DNA of 25,225 nucleotides from Acanthamoeba castellanii str. Neff. Lineage: Eukaryota > Discosea > Longamoebia > Acanthamoebidae. Of the stretch, positions 1 to 9,376 are shown one piece after another. The notes below the pieces were generated by a model. The model searched no databases. It saw only the letters and a program-made list of their open reading frames with translations, and was not told the origin of the DNA. How positions within the stretch are numbered: position 1 is the first letter of the stretch; the number at the start of each line of letters is the position of its first letter. The stretch is taken from positions 12,363-37,587 of the forward strand of contig NW_004457376.1 in NCBI RefSeq assembly GCF_000313135.1, read 5' to 3'. A program made the position numbers and the translations under genes.

Positions 1-72
1 CTCTCTCTCTCTCTCTCTCTCGTATGGCGACACTCACCTGAGCCGGTGTGGCTTGTGTGCGTGGCCACACAG
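1..72 (+). other. Intron end preceding first visible helicase exon
   Basis: A (CT)10 pyrimidine tract at 1-20 is followed by sequence ending CACACAG at 66-72, a good 3' splice acceptor for the exon that opens at 73. No coding reading across this stretch matches the helicase. Confidence -1.
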
Positions 73-2260
73 GCGTTCCACCTCGAAGTGGTCGAAGTGA
101 AGCACAAGCCCTCCACGCGCGCCACTCAGACCATGACCTACGAGGTCCTGTGTCGCCTGGCCACTTTCACCGGCTCGCTGCCCGACGAAGGGTGCGCCCG
201 CCCCACCCCACCCCATCACCCCCCGGCTGCTGCCCCGCCACCTCCCAGGCCTCCCCTGCTCTGCTCACATCGTTGCATGTGCGCCGGTGGTGGTCGGCTG
301 GCTGGACGACAGGGACTTTGGGAACAGCTACCCGTGGGTGCTGTCGCACGACTCGCCCGAGGGCGAGGAGGCCACGCGCGGGTACGACGACGTCAAGTAC
401 TTCCTGTGGGACACCCCGCCCTACGAGAACATCGACACGCTGGCCATCGCCCGCATCAACAAGTTCGTCGTCAACGGCCGCGACGAGACGGCCGGCGACT
501 CAGCCGACGATAACGAAGGTGGTGGCCAGGGCCAGGGAGACGACGATGCGAAGCCGGCGAGTGTGGAGGAGAATGAGGAGATGGTCAAGGAGGCGGAGAA
601 GCAGGGCAGGAACGTGCTAATCAAGCTCAACGTGAAGATCCGAACGAAGAGCCAGTTCTTCGGAGCGCCAACGGAGGCCACTGCAGACCGCCAACAGGAA
701 CAGCAGCAGGCAGGGGAGGAGAAAGAAGAAGGCGAGGCAGCGGCCGAAGCGCGCCGCAGCTGCGTACCGCGTCAGCTGCTGCTCCAGAAGCGCTACACGG
801 ACCCGTTCACGTACACGAGAGTGCAGGAACTGCTCTACGACCTCAACGACAGCGTCAAGCGCGCCAAGTCCAGCGACAGGTACCGCGGCCACTCCCTCCC
901 ACCACCCACCCGCCCCTTTGAACCTCCGGCCGGCTGCTCACGTTTGACACCACACACACAACACACAACACACAACACACAACACACACACGGCGTGCTT
1001 CGCAGCCTCCCGCTGGCTATGAGGCTGCTGGAGGATCCGTCGTCGTGGGCCAAGCCGGACGCTGCCGCGTCCGCCGAGGACAAGACGAGCGCGGCGGCCA
1101 CGGGAGGTGAAGTGGGTCGTGACCAGCACGGGGAGGACGCGGTGCGCAGGGCGCTCTTCACCGGGGTCGGCGAGGGAGCGCACGAGCAGAGCGAAGCGGT
1201 CGATGGTGGTGTCGGCTCGCAGCCCGCAGAGGCACCATTGGCAGTGCTGGACGAGGAGGAGCTGAAGCCCCAGGCCGCGGCCAGCGCCACGAGCCGGCCC
1301 GTGGTGGGCTCGCTCGGCTTCTTCTCCGACACTTTCCTGCAGGCGACGCGGCAGGCCTATCACGACTTCAAGGCCCACAGCCCCGACCGGTTCTCCATGA
1401 CCCAATCACAGGTGAAACATTTATCGTTATATATTTATATATAAAATAACATGTAGCTGATATGTTTATGCATATACTAACATGTTGTTGATATGTTTAC
1501 TCACACGTGCCACAGGAAGTACTGTTCGAGAGCGTGCTCAGGAATAGGCTGCAGATGGTGTGGGGACCGCCCGGCACGGGCAAGACCCAGTTCCTCGCCC
1601 TGCTGGTCCTGTGCCTGCTCGAGGCCCATCGCCGGGTGGTGAGCCACGGGGTGCTGAACGTGGTGGTGACGGCCTACACCCACGTGGCGATCGAGAACCT
1701 ACTCATCCGCGTGGCCGAGCTTCAGCACCTGGTGGCCTCCTCCGTGCCCGGCTACGAAGCCTTTGAACTCTACAAACTCGGCGATGCGTAAGTGTCACAA
1801 GACACGACACGACACGACCAACGACACTAACTCGTGTTTCGGCCATTTAGGCTCAAGTTGCTGCGGAGCGAAGTGGCCGGCGTCAAGCTGCGCCGGCTGC
1901 CCAAGGGCATGGAGGGAGAGGCGTTCACCACCAAGATGCCCTCCCGCTGCGTCATCGGCGGCACCGTGTGGGCCATTCACAAGGTACGCGGGCGCGCGGG
2001 CAAGCCTTCTCCACAGCTGGGCCGCCACGGCCGAGGCCCGACTGACTGACGCTGCGCGTGTTCGCCCGGGTGGGCAGGCCTACCGCGGGCTGAAGGACGA
2101 GATCGCGGTGCTGGTGATGGACGAGGCCTCGCAGGTGCCGGTGGCCGAGGCCGCCATTCCGCTGTCCCTCGTCCACTCGGCCCAGGGGCGGGTGGTGCTG
2201 GCCGGCGACAGTGCGCGCACACCCGCCCACGCGCTGCATGCGCGCTTCCTGGGCGTGACT

Positions 2261-2301
<41 letters not shown>

Positions 2302-3771
2302 CGAACGACACACGACACACAACCCCTCCCGCACGCACTCAGATAAGCAACTGGGCACGATTCTCGCCGGCACCTACCCACCGCCGACCGATCAGTCCCC
2401 TCCGCTGCACCAGTCCATCTTCAAGTGCCTCAAGCACTCGCTCAAGTGCAAGGTACACACGCACACACGCACACACACATACACGCACACACGCACACAC
2501 ATACACGCACACACGCACACACGCACACACACGCACACACATACACGCACACACGCACACACACGCACACGCACACGCGAAGGTGGTTGTGGAGGCTCAC
2601 GTTGGTACCTACTGGCCGGCGTGCTAGGGCCTGTTGGGGGACCACTTGGGTTCGCTGGAGGAGAACTTCAGGATGAACGAGGACCTGTGCGAGCTGCCCC
2701 GTCAGCTCTACGGCTCCAACTACCGCCCCGTGGCGCGCAACAAGGACTGGAAGCTCACGGCCACGCCCACGCCCACGGCCCAGCAGCAGGTACCACGCCG
2801 ACCACCCTCAACTTCAATTGGTGGCGATGGCCCATCGGTCGGTGGTATGACACGGCGGGTTTCTATGCGTAAGGGGGCAAGCGGCGACGAGGAGGAGGAG
2901 CAGAAGAGGACCCACCCGCTGCTCGGGCTGGCGCGGTCGGCGGTGCAGGACGAGCGAGCGATCGTTGCGCTTCGACTTTATTCTTCGCCGCCGTCATTGT
3001 CGACGACGACGAAGACGGGCGAGTCGAGCGCGGAAGCGCTTTCGGTTGCGGTCGGGCTGGAGGAGAGGGAGGCGCAGATCGTGGCGATGCTCTCGCTCAT
3101 CTTGTGGAACCACAGCGGCTACGCGGACACCTCGCGCCGCAATCAGAAGGCGTTCTGGAGGGAGAAGCTGTTCGTCGTCACTCCACGCCACGTACAGCGG
3201 TACTGCACCCCCGTTGCAATCCACCAATCGCAGCAGCACCGCAGCAGTATGACACCGAGTGTGTGTTGTGTGTGTTGCATGTACTACGTGTGTGTTCCAG
3301 AATGGCGGTGCGTCGTGCGCTTGAGAAGGCTGGGTTCGACCTGGGCGCAGTGTTTGTCGATACGGTGGAGAAGATGCAGGGGCAGGTAACCGACGTTCTA
3401 CTTCCCCCGCGCCGTTTTTGTTTAGGGCTGATGTGCTCTTTCTTCTCTAGGAATGCGACTGCGTGATCGTCTGCTATGGTGCGTGGACTGCGGACCAGCT
3501 TGCCGCCAACCCCGAGTTCGCCTACTCTCTCAACCGACTGGTGCGTAGCAATGACGGCCTTGTCCCACCCCTCTTTCTCTCACGCCCCCTATGTATGGCG
3601 CAGAACGTTTCTATCACGCGGGCGCGAAAGAAGTGCATCCTGCTGCTCTCCGACGCCATGCTGACCCCTACGGCCGCTGTGTTGGACGATGCCCGGGCCA
3701 AGAAGGGCTTCTTCTACCTCAAGCAGCTCATGCACCACGCCAAGGTGCTGGCGGTTGGCCACGACCAGTGA
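73..3771 (+). CDS. DNA2/NAM7-like superfamily 1 helicase, 5' partial
   Basis: ATP-dependent SF1 (Upf1/DNA2-like) nucleic-acid helicase. Inferred exons are 73-191, 313-879, 1006-1411, 1516-1787, 1851-1983, 2078-2210, 2343-2452, 2628-2789, 2874-3199, 3301-3385, 3451-3540 and 3604-3771. They stay in frame for about 856 residues. Visible motifs in order: Walker A GPPGTGKT (near 1567), motif Ia [12 protein letters not shown], motif II DEASQ (near 2120), motif III GDNKQLG built across the 2210/2343 splice, the NFRMN segment, motif [12 protein letters not shown] across 3385/3451, and motif [12 protein letters not shown] (near 3604). The start lies left of the window, so the N-terminal domain is missing. 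The visible N-terminal part (73-1411) is acidic and Glu/Gln-rich between about 500 and 780 and matches no family I recognise. Whether the substrate is DNA or RNA cannot be decided from sequence. The helicase assignment is secure; exact exon ends are moderately sure. The stop is TGA at 3769-3771. Confidence -1.
949..990 (+). repeat. CA-rich microsatellite in helicase intron
   Basis: Imperfect CACACAACA repeat lying inside the inferred intron 880-1005, close to its acceptor. Confidence -1.
2265..2301 (+). repeat. (CA)n microsatellite in helicase intron
   Basis: Near-perfect CA dinucleotide run of about 18 units in the intron 2211-2342, which interrupts helicase motif III. Confidence -1.
2453..2577 (+). 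repeat. Long compound CA/CG microsatellite in helicase intron
   Basis: About 125 bases of alternating purine-pyrimidine sequence (CACACG, CATACACG units) filling most of the intron 2453-2627. With the repeat at 2265-2301 it brackets the 110-base exon 2343-2452. Confidence -1.
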
Positions 3772-3847
3772 AGGCCATTCTTACGAAAAGGAGTCTTCAC
3801 AAGTACTCTGTTGGTGTTGGTGTGCATTTGATTTTCTGTTTCTTTGT

Positions 3848-5780
3848 TCACATGACACCAAAGAGCCAGTTCAAGAGTCGCGGCTGCTTGCGGAGGTTGT
3901 GGATCAGGGCGGCCACCGAGAGGACGATGACCGTCGTGGTCTTCCAGGGCTTGGCCACAACCCAGCCCATGCGCTGCGCGTATCGGTACATCGTCTCCAG
4001 CGCGAACGGAAGGCAGTACGCCGCGAGTTCTGATAAGAAGACACAGACATAGATAGCTCAATGAGTTGCTATTGTGCGCAATCCATTGCGTGGGCACTGG
4101 GCATGAAGTACCTGATTGTCTCGAAGGCAGCTCGATGAGCGTGGCCAGCCCAGCAACCCAGGCCTGGCTCATCATTATTGGCCGAGTCATCTTGATGGAG
4201 AAGTTGGAGTAGAGGAAGCACCCTGTGGCCACGCACACAGTGCGTGTGAGTTGGACTGCCACTTGGTGGGCGGTGGGTGGAGTGTGTACCGGTGGCAATG
4301 GCCAGTGTGCAGTAGGCGGTGAGAAAGGCGGTGGACCGAACGATGTTCTCCACGGCTCGCTTGAGCCCGGTCATGTTCTTGCGTGTGGCCAGGAAGAAGA
4401 TGATGTTGAGCGGCACGTAGATTCGCAAGCTCAGCAGTAGGCACTTTGTGAAGAATCCCCACAGATAGGCGCTGTGATGTGCGTGTGTGTGGTGTGTGTG
4501 TGTGTGTGTGTGGTGTGTGTGATGTGTGGTGTGTGTCGTGTGAGTGTTGGTCACTTACAGGCCAGTAAGCCAAACGTGCGCTGAGCAGGATTCGAAGGGT
4601 GTACGCACAAGTGAGTCCGGCCGGGGTGTGTGACGTGGCAAAAGAGTTCGCCGCCCATGAGCCGCTTCTTCATCGAGGCGTTGATCATGCCCTGCTTGTC
4701 GAGGAAGCGCAAGTATCCCTCCGGCAGATCCTCGGGAGCGGCGATCCTGAACAGAGGTACCACACACACACGCACATGCACACACGCACGCACACACCAC
4801 ACCGTGAGCTGGGCGATGTGGCCAACGTGGCGAATGTCTCATCGACGCACCATGAGGAAAGGATTTGGGTGGCAGAGAAGCACATGATCGCCGTAGGGCC
4901 GTATTTCCATTCCGGCCAAGGCAAGCACCGAGCTGCCCGCACCTGCGACAGAAGCGAACGAGCATGGTCCACCATTATGAGAATCGAGCACCGCGTGTGC
5001 GTGTGCGGTGGTGCGTGTGCGTGGACGACTGGTACCAGACACCAGAAAGCGAGCGTAGAGTTGAGAAGGGAGGGATCGATCTTGAGGCCGATCCACGCCG
5101 CGGCACCACCCGCGATCGCCATCCACGGCAGCTTCTGCTGGAACAGGTGCAGCACCGACGCGATCAGCCTGTTGCGTTGTCCGCCCTGCTCGTCACGCTC
5201 CGCGTCCAACGTTTGCAGCCACTGTGTGCACCGCGCGCACACCACGAAAGCAGTCAGCAGTGAGCTGAGAAAGAAGGCGGGGGATGATGAGAGGACCTTG
5301 TGCCAGCGGTAGAAGGACCGGACGAGGCCCACGAAGATGCTCACAGCAACGCCTCGCCTGTGTTTTTCAAATGAGAATGAGAAGAAAACGATGGATGGAA
5401 GCGTAAACGTACCGCACGGTAGGGCGTGTGATTTTGCGTTGAATTATGCAGAGCGGGCCGGTGTAGATGAGGAATCCTTTGACCATCCCCTTGACGATGT
5501 AGCGTATGGCCCCTTCCCTGTCGCGCTGGCTCTGATCGCGTATGATCAAGGCACCCACCTTCTCCTTGCCCTCCTTCAGCAAAGTCAGCACCTGTTCACC
5601 CTTCTCTCGTGCACGTAGCGTGTTACTCGCCTCTTTGGCCTTCTCCTGTGCGTCTCCTCCATGGCCTCCGCTCTGGGCGTCGCCCACACGCCCTTCCGAT
5701 TCATTCACCTGCGGCTGCTGCTCGACTTCCATCTTCACAATCTTTACGAGATTACCGCCCAATCTCAGCGATTCGAACAA
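3848..5780 (-). CDS. TMEM135: TMEM135-like peroxisomal/mitochondrial membrane protein
   Basis: Multi-pass membrane protein of the TMEM135 (PMP52) family, which in animals sits on peroxisomes and mitochondria and influences fission and lipid metabolism. Exons, 5' to 3': 5780-5413, 5357-5036, 4942-4803, 4746-4609, 4471-4290, 4223-4112 and 4029-3848. They sum to 479 residues, close to the 458 of the human protein. Family landmarks are the Cys/His stretch CHVTHPGRTH (across the 4609/4471 splice), SLRIYVPLNIIFFL, the following RSTAFLTAYCTLAIA, YLRFLDKQG, and a C-terminus FALETMYRYAQRMGW that matches the VETMY region of human TMEM135. The 4609 donor (GTGCGT) was chosen because the nearby GTAAGT at 4566 breaks frame. 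The N-terminal 100 residues are hydrophilic and family-atypical. An alternative ATG at 5732 would remove 16 residues. The 3' end faces the helicase stop only 76 bp away. Confidence -1.
4484..4535 (-). repeat. TG microsatellite in TMEM135 intron
   Basis: GT-rich on the plus strand, CA-rich in the sense of the gene. Located inside the intron 4608-4472. Confidence -1.
4759..4800 (-). repeat. CA microsatellite in short TMEM135 intron
   Basis: CACACACACGCACATGC-type repeat on the plus strand, TG in the sense of the gene. It makes up most of the 56-bp intron 4802-4747. Confidence -1.
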
Positions 5781-5915
5781 GATGACGCCAGATTAGAAGG
5801 GTCCTTCCTTGCCTGTGCCTCGCAAATGCCAACGTGCAAACACAACACGTCGCTACTCGCGCCTTTCCCTGTTCGCCAACCGTCGCCTTTCGCCCCAAAC
5901 GGGGTTGGCGCTGAG

Positions 5916-6840
5916 TTATGGTGTTGGCTTGGCCTGGTCGAGGACGCGGCGGAAGGTGAGCGACAAGCGCGTGCCTCTGGGGATGACAGTGTCGCCCACG
6001 ACGTCCTCCGCCCGCCTGGCCACGGCGTGCATCCACTCGTACCGTGCGTCGCCCTGGCCATCGTGCGTGAGTGAATGCATGTAGCCTCATTGTGCAGCGG
6101 CTGTGTGAGCACAACGGGTGGACGCCCCGCACCTCCAGCACCAACAGGCTGCGCCTTTCCAGATACACTTGCGTCTGGTGCTTCGAGTCCTTGTGCTTGA
6201 AGTCCATGGTGCACCCCGATTGCAAGGTCAGCGATACCACACTGGCACGGGCAAAGAGGAAAACATGGTGAAGGTGAGTGGCCAGAGGCTCCATTCGAGG
6301 GTGGTAGAGCGGTGAGCTCCTACGAGGCGATACCAGCTGTCGAACGACTGTGTGTGGTCAATGTGGAATCCCAGTCCCTGCCCGGGCTTGTACCTGTGGG
6401 GACGCCACGTCAGCCAGCACTGAATGCAGGAGGCAAAGAGGTGCGAAAGAGGCATTACTCGTTGACGATCACTTGGTCAGGCGCATGGAGCATCGCCCCA
6501 CTTTCACACAGCCTGGCCGCCAGCTGTCGAAGCCAGTCGGGAAACGGTTCTGAGGGCACCAACCGGTGATGCTCTTTGTGTAAACAGCTGTGTGAGGCAG
6601 GAAGGCGGCAGAGGAGAAGAGGAATGTGGGGGGGGGGGCACCCTCAGCGGCACCGCCTCGAGCAGTGAAGTCGTACTTGTATCCGAAGTGGTGCGTTCTT
6701 CGAGGCAGTGGGTTGTTCCAGTCGAGCTGCTCCAACGACCGCACCATGGCGTCCTCTTCCTCAGTGGTGATGAATTCGGGCACATAGCGGAGGCCAGCTA
6801 CAACTGCTGCTCCCTCTTCTTCGTGTCGTTGTTCCTGCAT
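5916..6840 (-). CDS. AlkB-type 2OG-Fe(II) dioxygenase, ALKBH8-like, stand-alone domain
   Basis: 2-oxoglutarate/Fe(II) dioxygenase. The closest remembered relatives are ALKBH8 catalytic domains, which hydroxylate the modified wobble uridine of tRNA. Exons: 6840-6642, 6549-6459, 6393-6334, 6241-6133 and 6053-5916, giving 198 residues in frame. Visible features are a family N-terminus with RRTHHFGYKYDF, the substrate loop VNEYKPGQGLGFHIDHTQ carrying the HxD iron ligands, TMDFKH, RRSLLVLEGDARYEWMHAV with the distal iron-binding His, and RLSLTFRRV with the Arg that binds 2-oxoglutarate. Unlike animal ALKBH8 it has neither an RRM nor a TRM9-like methyltransferase domain. Intron 1 contains a C11 run. 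It lies 135 bp upstream of the TMEM135 start on the same strand. The catalytic family is very sure; tRNA specificity is inference. An in-frame upstream ATG at 6882 is possible but would lengthen the protein beyond the family start. Confidence -1.
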
Positions 6841-6963
6841 GTTGGCTGCAGTGACAGGCCAGTGGCCGGCTGCCGTGCGCACCGCTCGTTACGAGAAAAA
6901 GTGTGGAATCTCTTCGTGGCGAAAGAACGAAAGCGAAGACGAAGAGGTGCGCCGCGGCGGTGG

Positions 6964-7800
6964 TCAGAACGAGTCCTCAGAGCACACGGACCACTCGCCT
7001 CCCTCGCCCTGCGTGACCCATTGGAGCTTGCTGTTTGGGCTGACGCCGTAGTTTCGGTATTGGTAGAACGAGCCATAGTACAGGAAGAGCTCTTCGCCTT
7101 TGATATGGCAGAAGAAAAGAGGCCGATCAGAACACAGCGCGTGGGTCAGGCAGGCAATGAAGGAAGGGACCGCACCTGCTTCGATCTCGCGCAGAGTGTA
7201 GATCCGTTGATGTAGTCGAAGATCGCCAACAGCCCGCACGGCGCCCCACCCGCAGCTTGCCTCGCACTCTAGTGGGGGCTCATTGAGATACAGCACCGGG
7301 CACTTCTCAAACTCGCTGAAGCGCAAACAGACGAGAGTCAAGCCTGAGTAGCTCAGTGGAAGCGGAACAAGAGAGGAGGTGCGACGCACGGCCACAGTCG
7401 TCCCGTCGTCACGTCGGCCGGTTCATGAAGAGCAGCATACGACGAGGCCTCGCCCCACCCCAAGTCGTAGCCCCAGAACGTGCCAATGCACGCAAACCGG
7501 GGCAGCCTCTTGCGCGCAAACAGTCCCTTGCCTGCCCGCACTATGTCAGGGGGCAGAGAAGAACGAGAAGATTGCGTCAAAGGAGGGGTGGGGGCGAGCA
7601 CCGGCGCCAGGGATGAGGGAGGAGGCCACGATCACCGAATCGCCCACATCACCGTCGCATTCACGAAGTGCATCCTGCGCGAGGCAGATTGATTCGGGAT
7701 CCTCCGTGCCTCTTGCTTCAATCTGCGCGAGCCTTTCGCTCAGCTGCGCGTACCGAGGCAGATGCTTGAATTTGTGGAAATGCGAGAGGCGCCGCAACAT
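6964..7800 (-). CDS. Small SET-like domain protein
   Basis: Probable SET-fold protein, by family a protein-lysine methyltransferase. Exons: 7800-7602, 7540-7390, 7315-7176 and 7097-6964, giving 207 residues in frame. The N-terminal SET signature is made by the first splice: SSLIPGAVRAGKGLFARK followed by GTFWGYDLGW. The C-terminal signature is TLREIEAGEELFLYYG, where the AGEEL...YG pattern is typical of SET proteins, with a Tyr in the usual catalytic position. The central NHxCxPN motif that helps bind S-adenosylmethionine is not recognisable; LNEPPLECEA occupies its approximate place. The first 60 residues (MLRRLSHFHKFKHLP...) resemble nothing I know. Activity is therefore uncertain. The gene begins 157 bp beyond the stop of protease A, and its stop is about 125 bp upstream of the AlkB start. 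Confidence -1.
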
Positions 7801-7957
7801 GTACTCGTGGCGAGAGGAAAGGCCTTTGTGTAAGATGGAGCGAGAGAGGAGTTGTTTGTGCAAATGGATTGTTTTAATAACAAAAGAGATCGCATCTCTG
7901 TGTGTACAGATCCGACGGTACAGGTGTGTATTACAACGCTCGATCCCAGCGAACCAA
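7801..7957 (-). other. Spacer: protease A 3' region and SET gene 5' region
   Basis: A 157-bp interval between two same-strand genes. AT-richer sequence around 7865-7885 is plausibly the 3' UTR of protease A. No canonical AATAAA is seen on the sense strand. Confidence -1.
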
Positions 7958-9084
7958 TTAAGCGGTGGGGTACGAGGCGGAGGTGGCGATACCGCAGTTG
8001 TTGTTCTTGTTCCTGGCCATCTTGATGTAGCCGGAGAGACCCCAATCAGCGCCCCACGAGTTCTTGACGAGCCAGTAGTCCTGGCCGTTCTCAGTGCCCC
8101 AACCGACGGCGAGCACACCGTGGTCGAGCTGGGTCGACGAGCAGGCCGACTCGTAGTAGACGCCGCCCGAGTAGAACTGGAAGGAGTTGTGCGAGGCATC
8201 GATGGCGACCGAGGTGGGCTCGGTGGCGACGGCGTTGAGGAGGGCGTTCTCGTCGCCGGACGAGACGTCGGTGTAGCTGGTCAGCGAACCACCCGAGTTG
8301 GCGGGGTTGTACTGGCAGGTGTACTGGGCAGTCTGGTAGGGGTACGAGGCCTCGGTGTCGATGCCCTTGTTGTTGATGATGTACTCGAAGGCGTAGTCCA
8401 TGAGACCACCGTTGCAGCCGTTGTTGCCGTACGAGCCGGAGCAATCGATGAGGTTCTGCTCGGAGAGCGAGGTAAGACGGCCGGTCTTGAGGAAGTTGGC
8501 GCCCTCAGTCGAGCCGGTGGTCGAGAACGACCAGCACGAGCCGCACTGACCTGCAAAGAGCCAAGAAAAAAAGCGACGCAAAGAACGAAAACGTAAGTTT
8601 AGGTCCGATAATGATTATCGGGGGGGGGGGTGACACTAGATCCAGTGCAAAAGATGGAAAGATGGATGGAAAGAAGGGGAGAAGGCGTACCCTGGTTCTT
8701 GACGTGGGTGACGGCACCCTTCTGCCTCCAATCGAAATCGGCGGGCAGGCCGGGGGCGGGGACGGCCTTCTCGGCGGCCTTGTTGGCGTGGAGCGAGTAG
8801 TCGAAAGCGAGACCCTTGAAGAGCTTGTTGAACTCGGCGTTGGTGAGATCGCCGAACTTGTTCATGGCCAGGAAGAAGGTCTGGTTCGAGCGGTTGTGCT
8901 CCTCGATGAGCTGCTGGTTCTCCCTCCACACGTTCCACCTGAAGACGAACTCCTCGTTCGAGTACGACTTGGAGTTGTCCCTCATCCACTTGGCGAAGAC
9001 GCCGGTGAGCGGGTCATGGGTGGTGGCGAGGGTGGAAGCCACGCAAAGGGCGGCAAGCAGGACGAGGATGGTGGTAGCGCGCAT
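7958..9084 (-). CDS. Secreted cathepsin L-like cysteine protease A
   Basis: Papain-family (C1A) endopeptidase made as a secreted pre-pro-enzyme. Exons 9084-8691 and 8550-7958 give 328 residues. Residues 1 to about 20 form a hydrophobic signal peptide ([14 protein letters not shown]). The propeptide carries an ERFNIN-type helix, E-x3-R-x3-W-x2-N-x3-I-x3-N, with Trp in the usual Phe position, and [11 protein letters not shown]. The mature enzyme should begin near LPADFDWR. Catalytic residues are the oxyanion Gln133, Cys137 (QCGSCWSFS), His275 ([11 protein letters not shown]) and Asn295 (KNSWGADWG); GCNGG is also present. The single intron splits the NQG/QCGSCW codon and contains a C11 run at 8620-8630. 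It is a tandem duplicate of the gene at 9377-10498. In an amoeba such enzymes act in phagosomal digestion, secretion or encystment; which applies here cannot be told. Confidence -1.
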
Positions 9085-9136
9085 GGTGTGTGCTGGCTCG
9101 GCTGAGATGAAAGAAGACCCGCACTGCCCTCGTCGC

Positions 9137-9142
9137 TTTATG
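9137..9142 (-). promoter_or_regulatory. TATA-like element of protease A
   Basis: Sense-strand CATAAA about 55 bases upstream of the ATG, followed by pyrimidine-rich sequence. Weak support; no transcription start is known. Confidence -1.
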
Positions 9143-9167
9143 AAGGTGCGGAGTCCCAGTCAGAGAA

Positions 9168-9195
9168 CCAATGATAGGCCCTCACCGCAGCCAAT
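9168..9195 (-). promoter_or_regulatory. Two CCAAT boxes upstream of protease A
   Basis: CCAAT occurs on the plus strand at 9168-9172 and 9191-9195 (ATTGG in the gene's sense), 84 and 107 bp from the start codon. Similar elements lie upstream of the paralogue. The NF-Y-type role is inference. Confidence -1.
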
Positions 9196-9376
9196 CATCG
9201 GCCTCTGCAGGTTTTCTGTCTCCGCGAGAAAGAGCGGCCGAACTTTTCTTGTTTGGCCACCAGAAAGAATCCAGAATATAACCGGACACGCAATTTCACA
9301 CGTAAGTTGTTGTTTTTTCAATCTCTCGCAAATCGATTGGTAAGCGAGGGGGGGAGCGATTGGGATGGGTCACTGC

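Noticed and set aside
287..312. Reading VVVGWLDDR as helicase coding sequence
   Set aside because: Joining it through the acceptor at 248 breaks frame with the exon ending 191; the acceptor at 311-312 keeps frame.
2453..2577. CRISPR-like or telomeric repeat
   Set aside because: It is a dinucleotide microsatellite without spacers or a fixed repeat unit, inside an intron.
4551..4608. TMEM135 exon extending to the GTAAGT at 4566
   Set aside because: It leaves the wrong phase for the next exon, while GTGCGT at 4608 joins CHVTHPGRTH to the family sequence in frame.
7347..7425. tRNA-like A-box TAGCTCAGTGG
   Set aside because: It lies in a SET-gene intron. No acceptor, anticodon or T-arm pairing follows, and the B-box-like GGTTCATGAAG is a poor match.
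7379..8596. 405-codon plus-strand ORF opposite protease A
   Set aside because: It is the antisense of the protease exon; the GC-rich codons of the minus strand keep this frame open. It is Val/Gly-rich with no domain.
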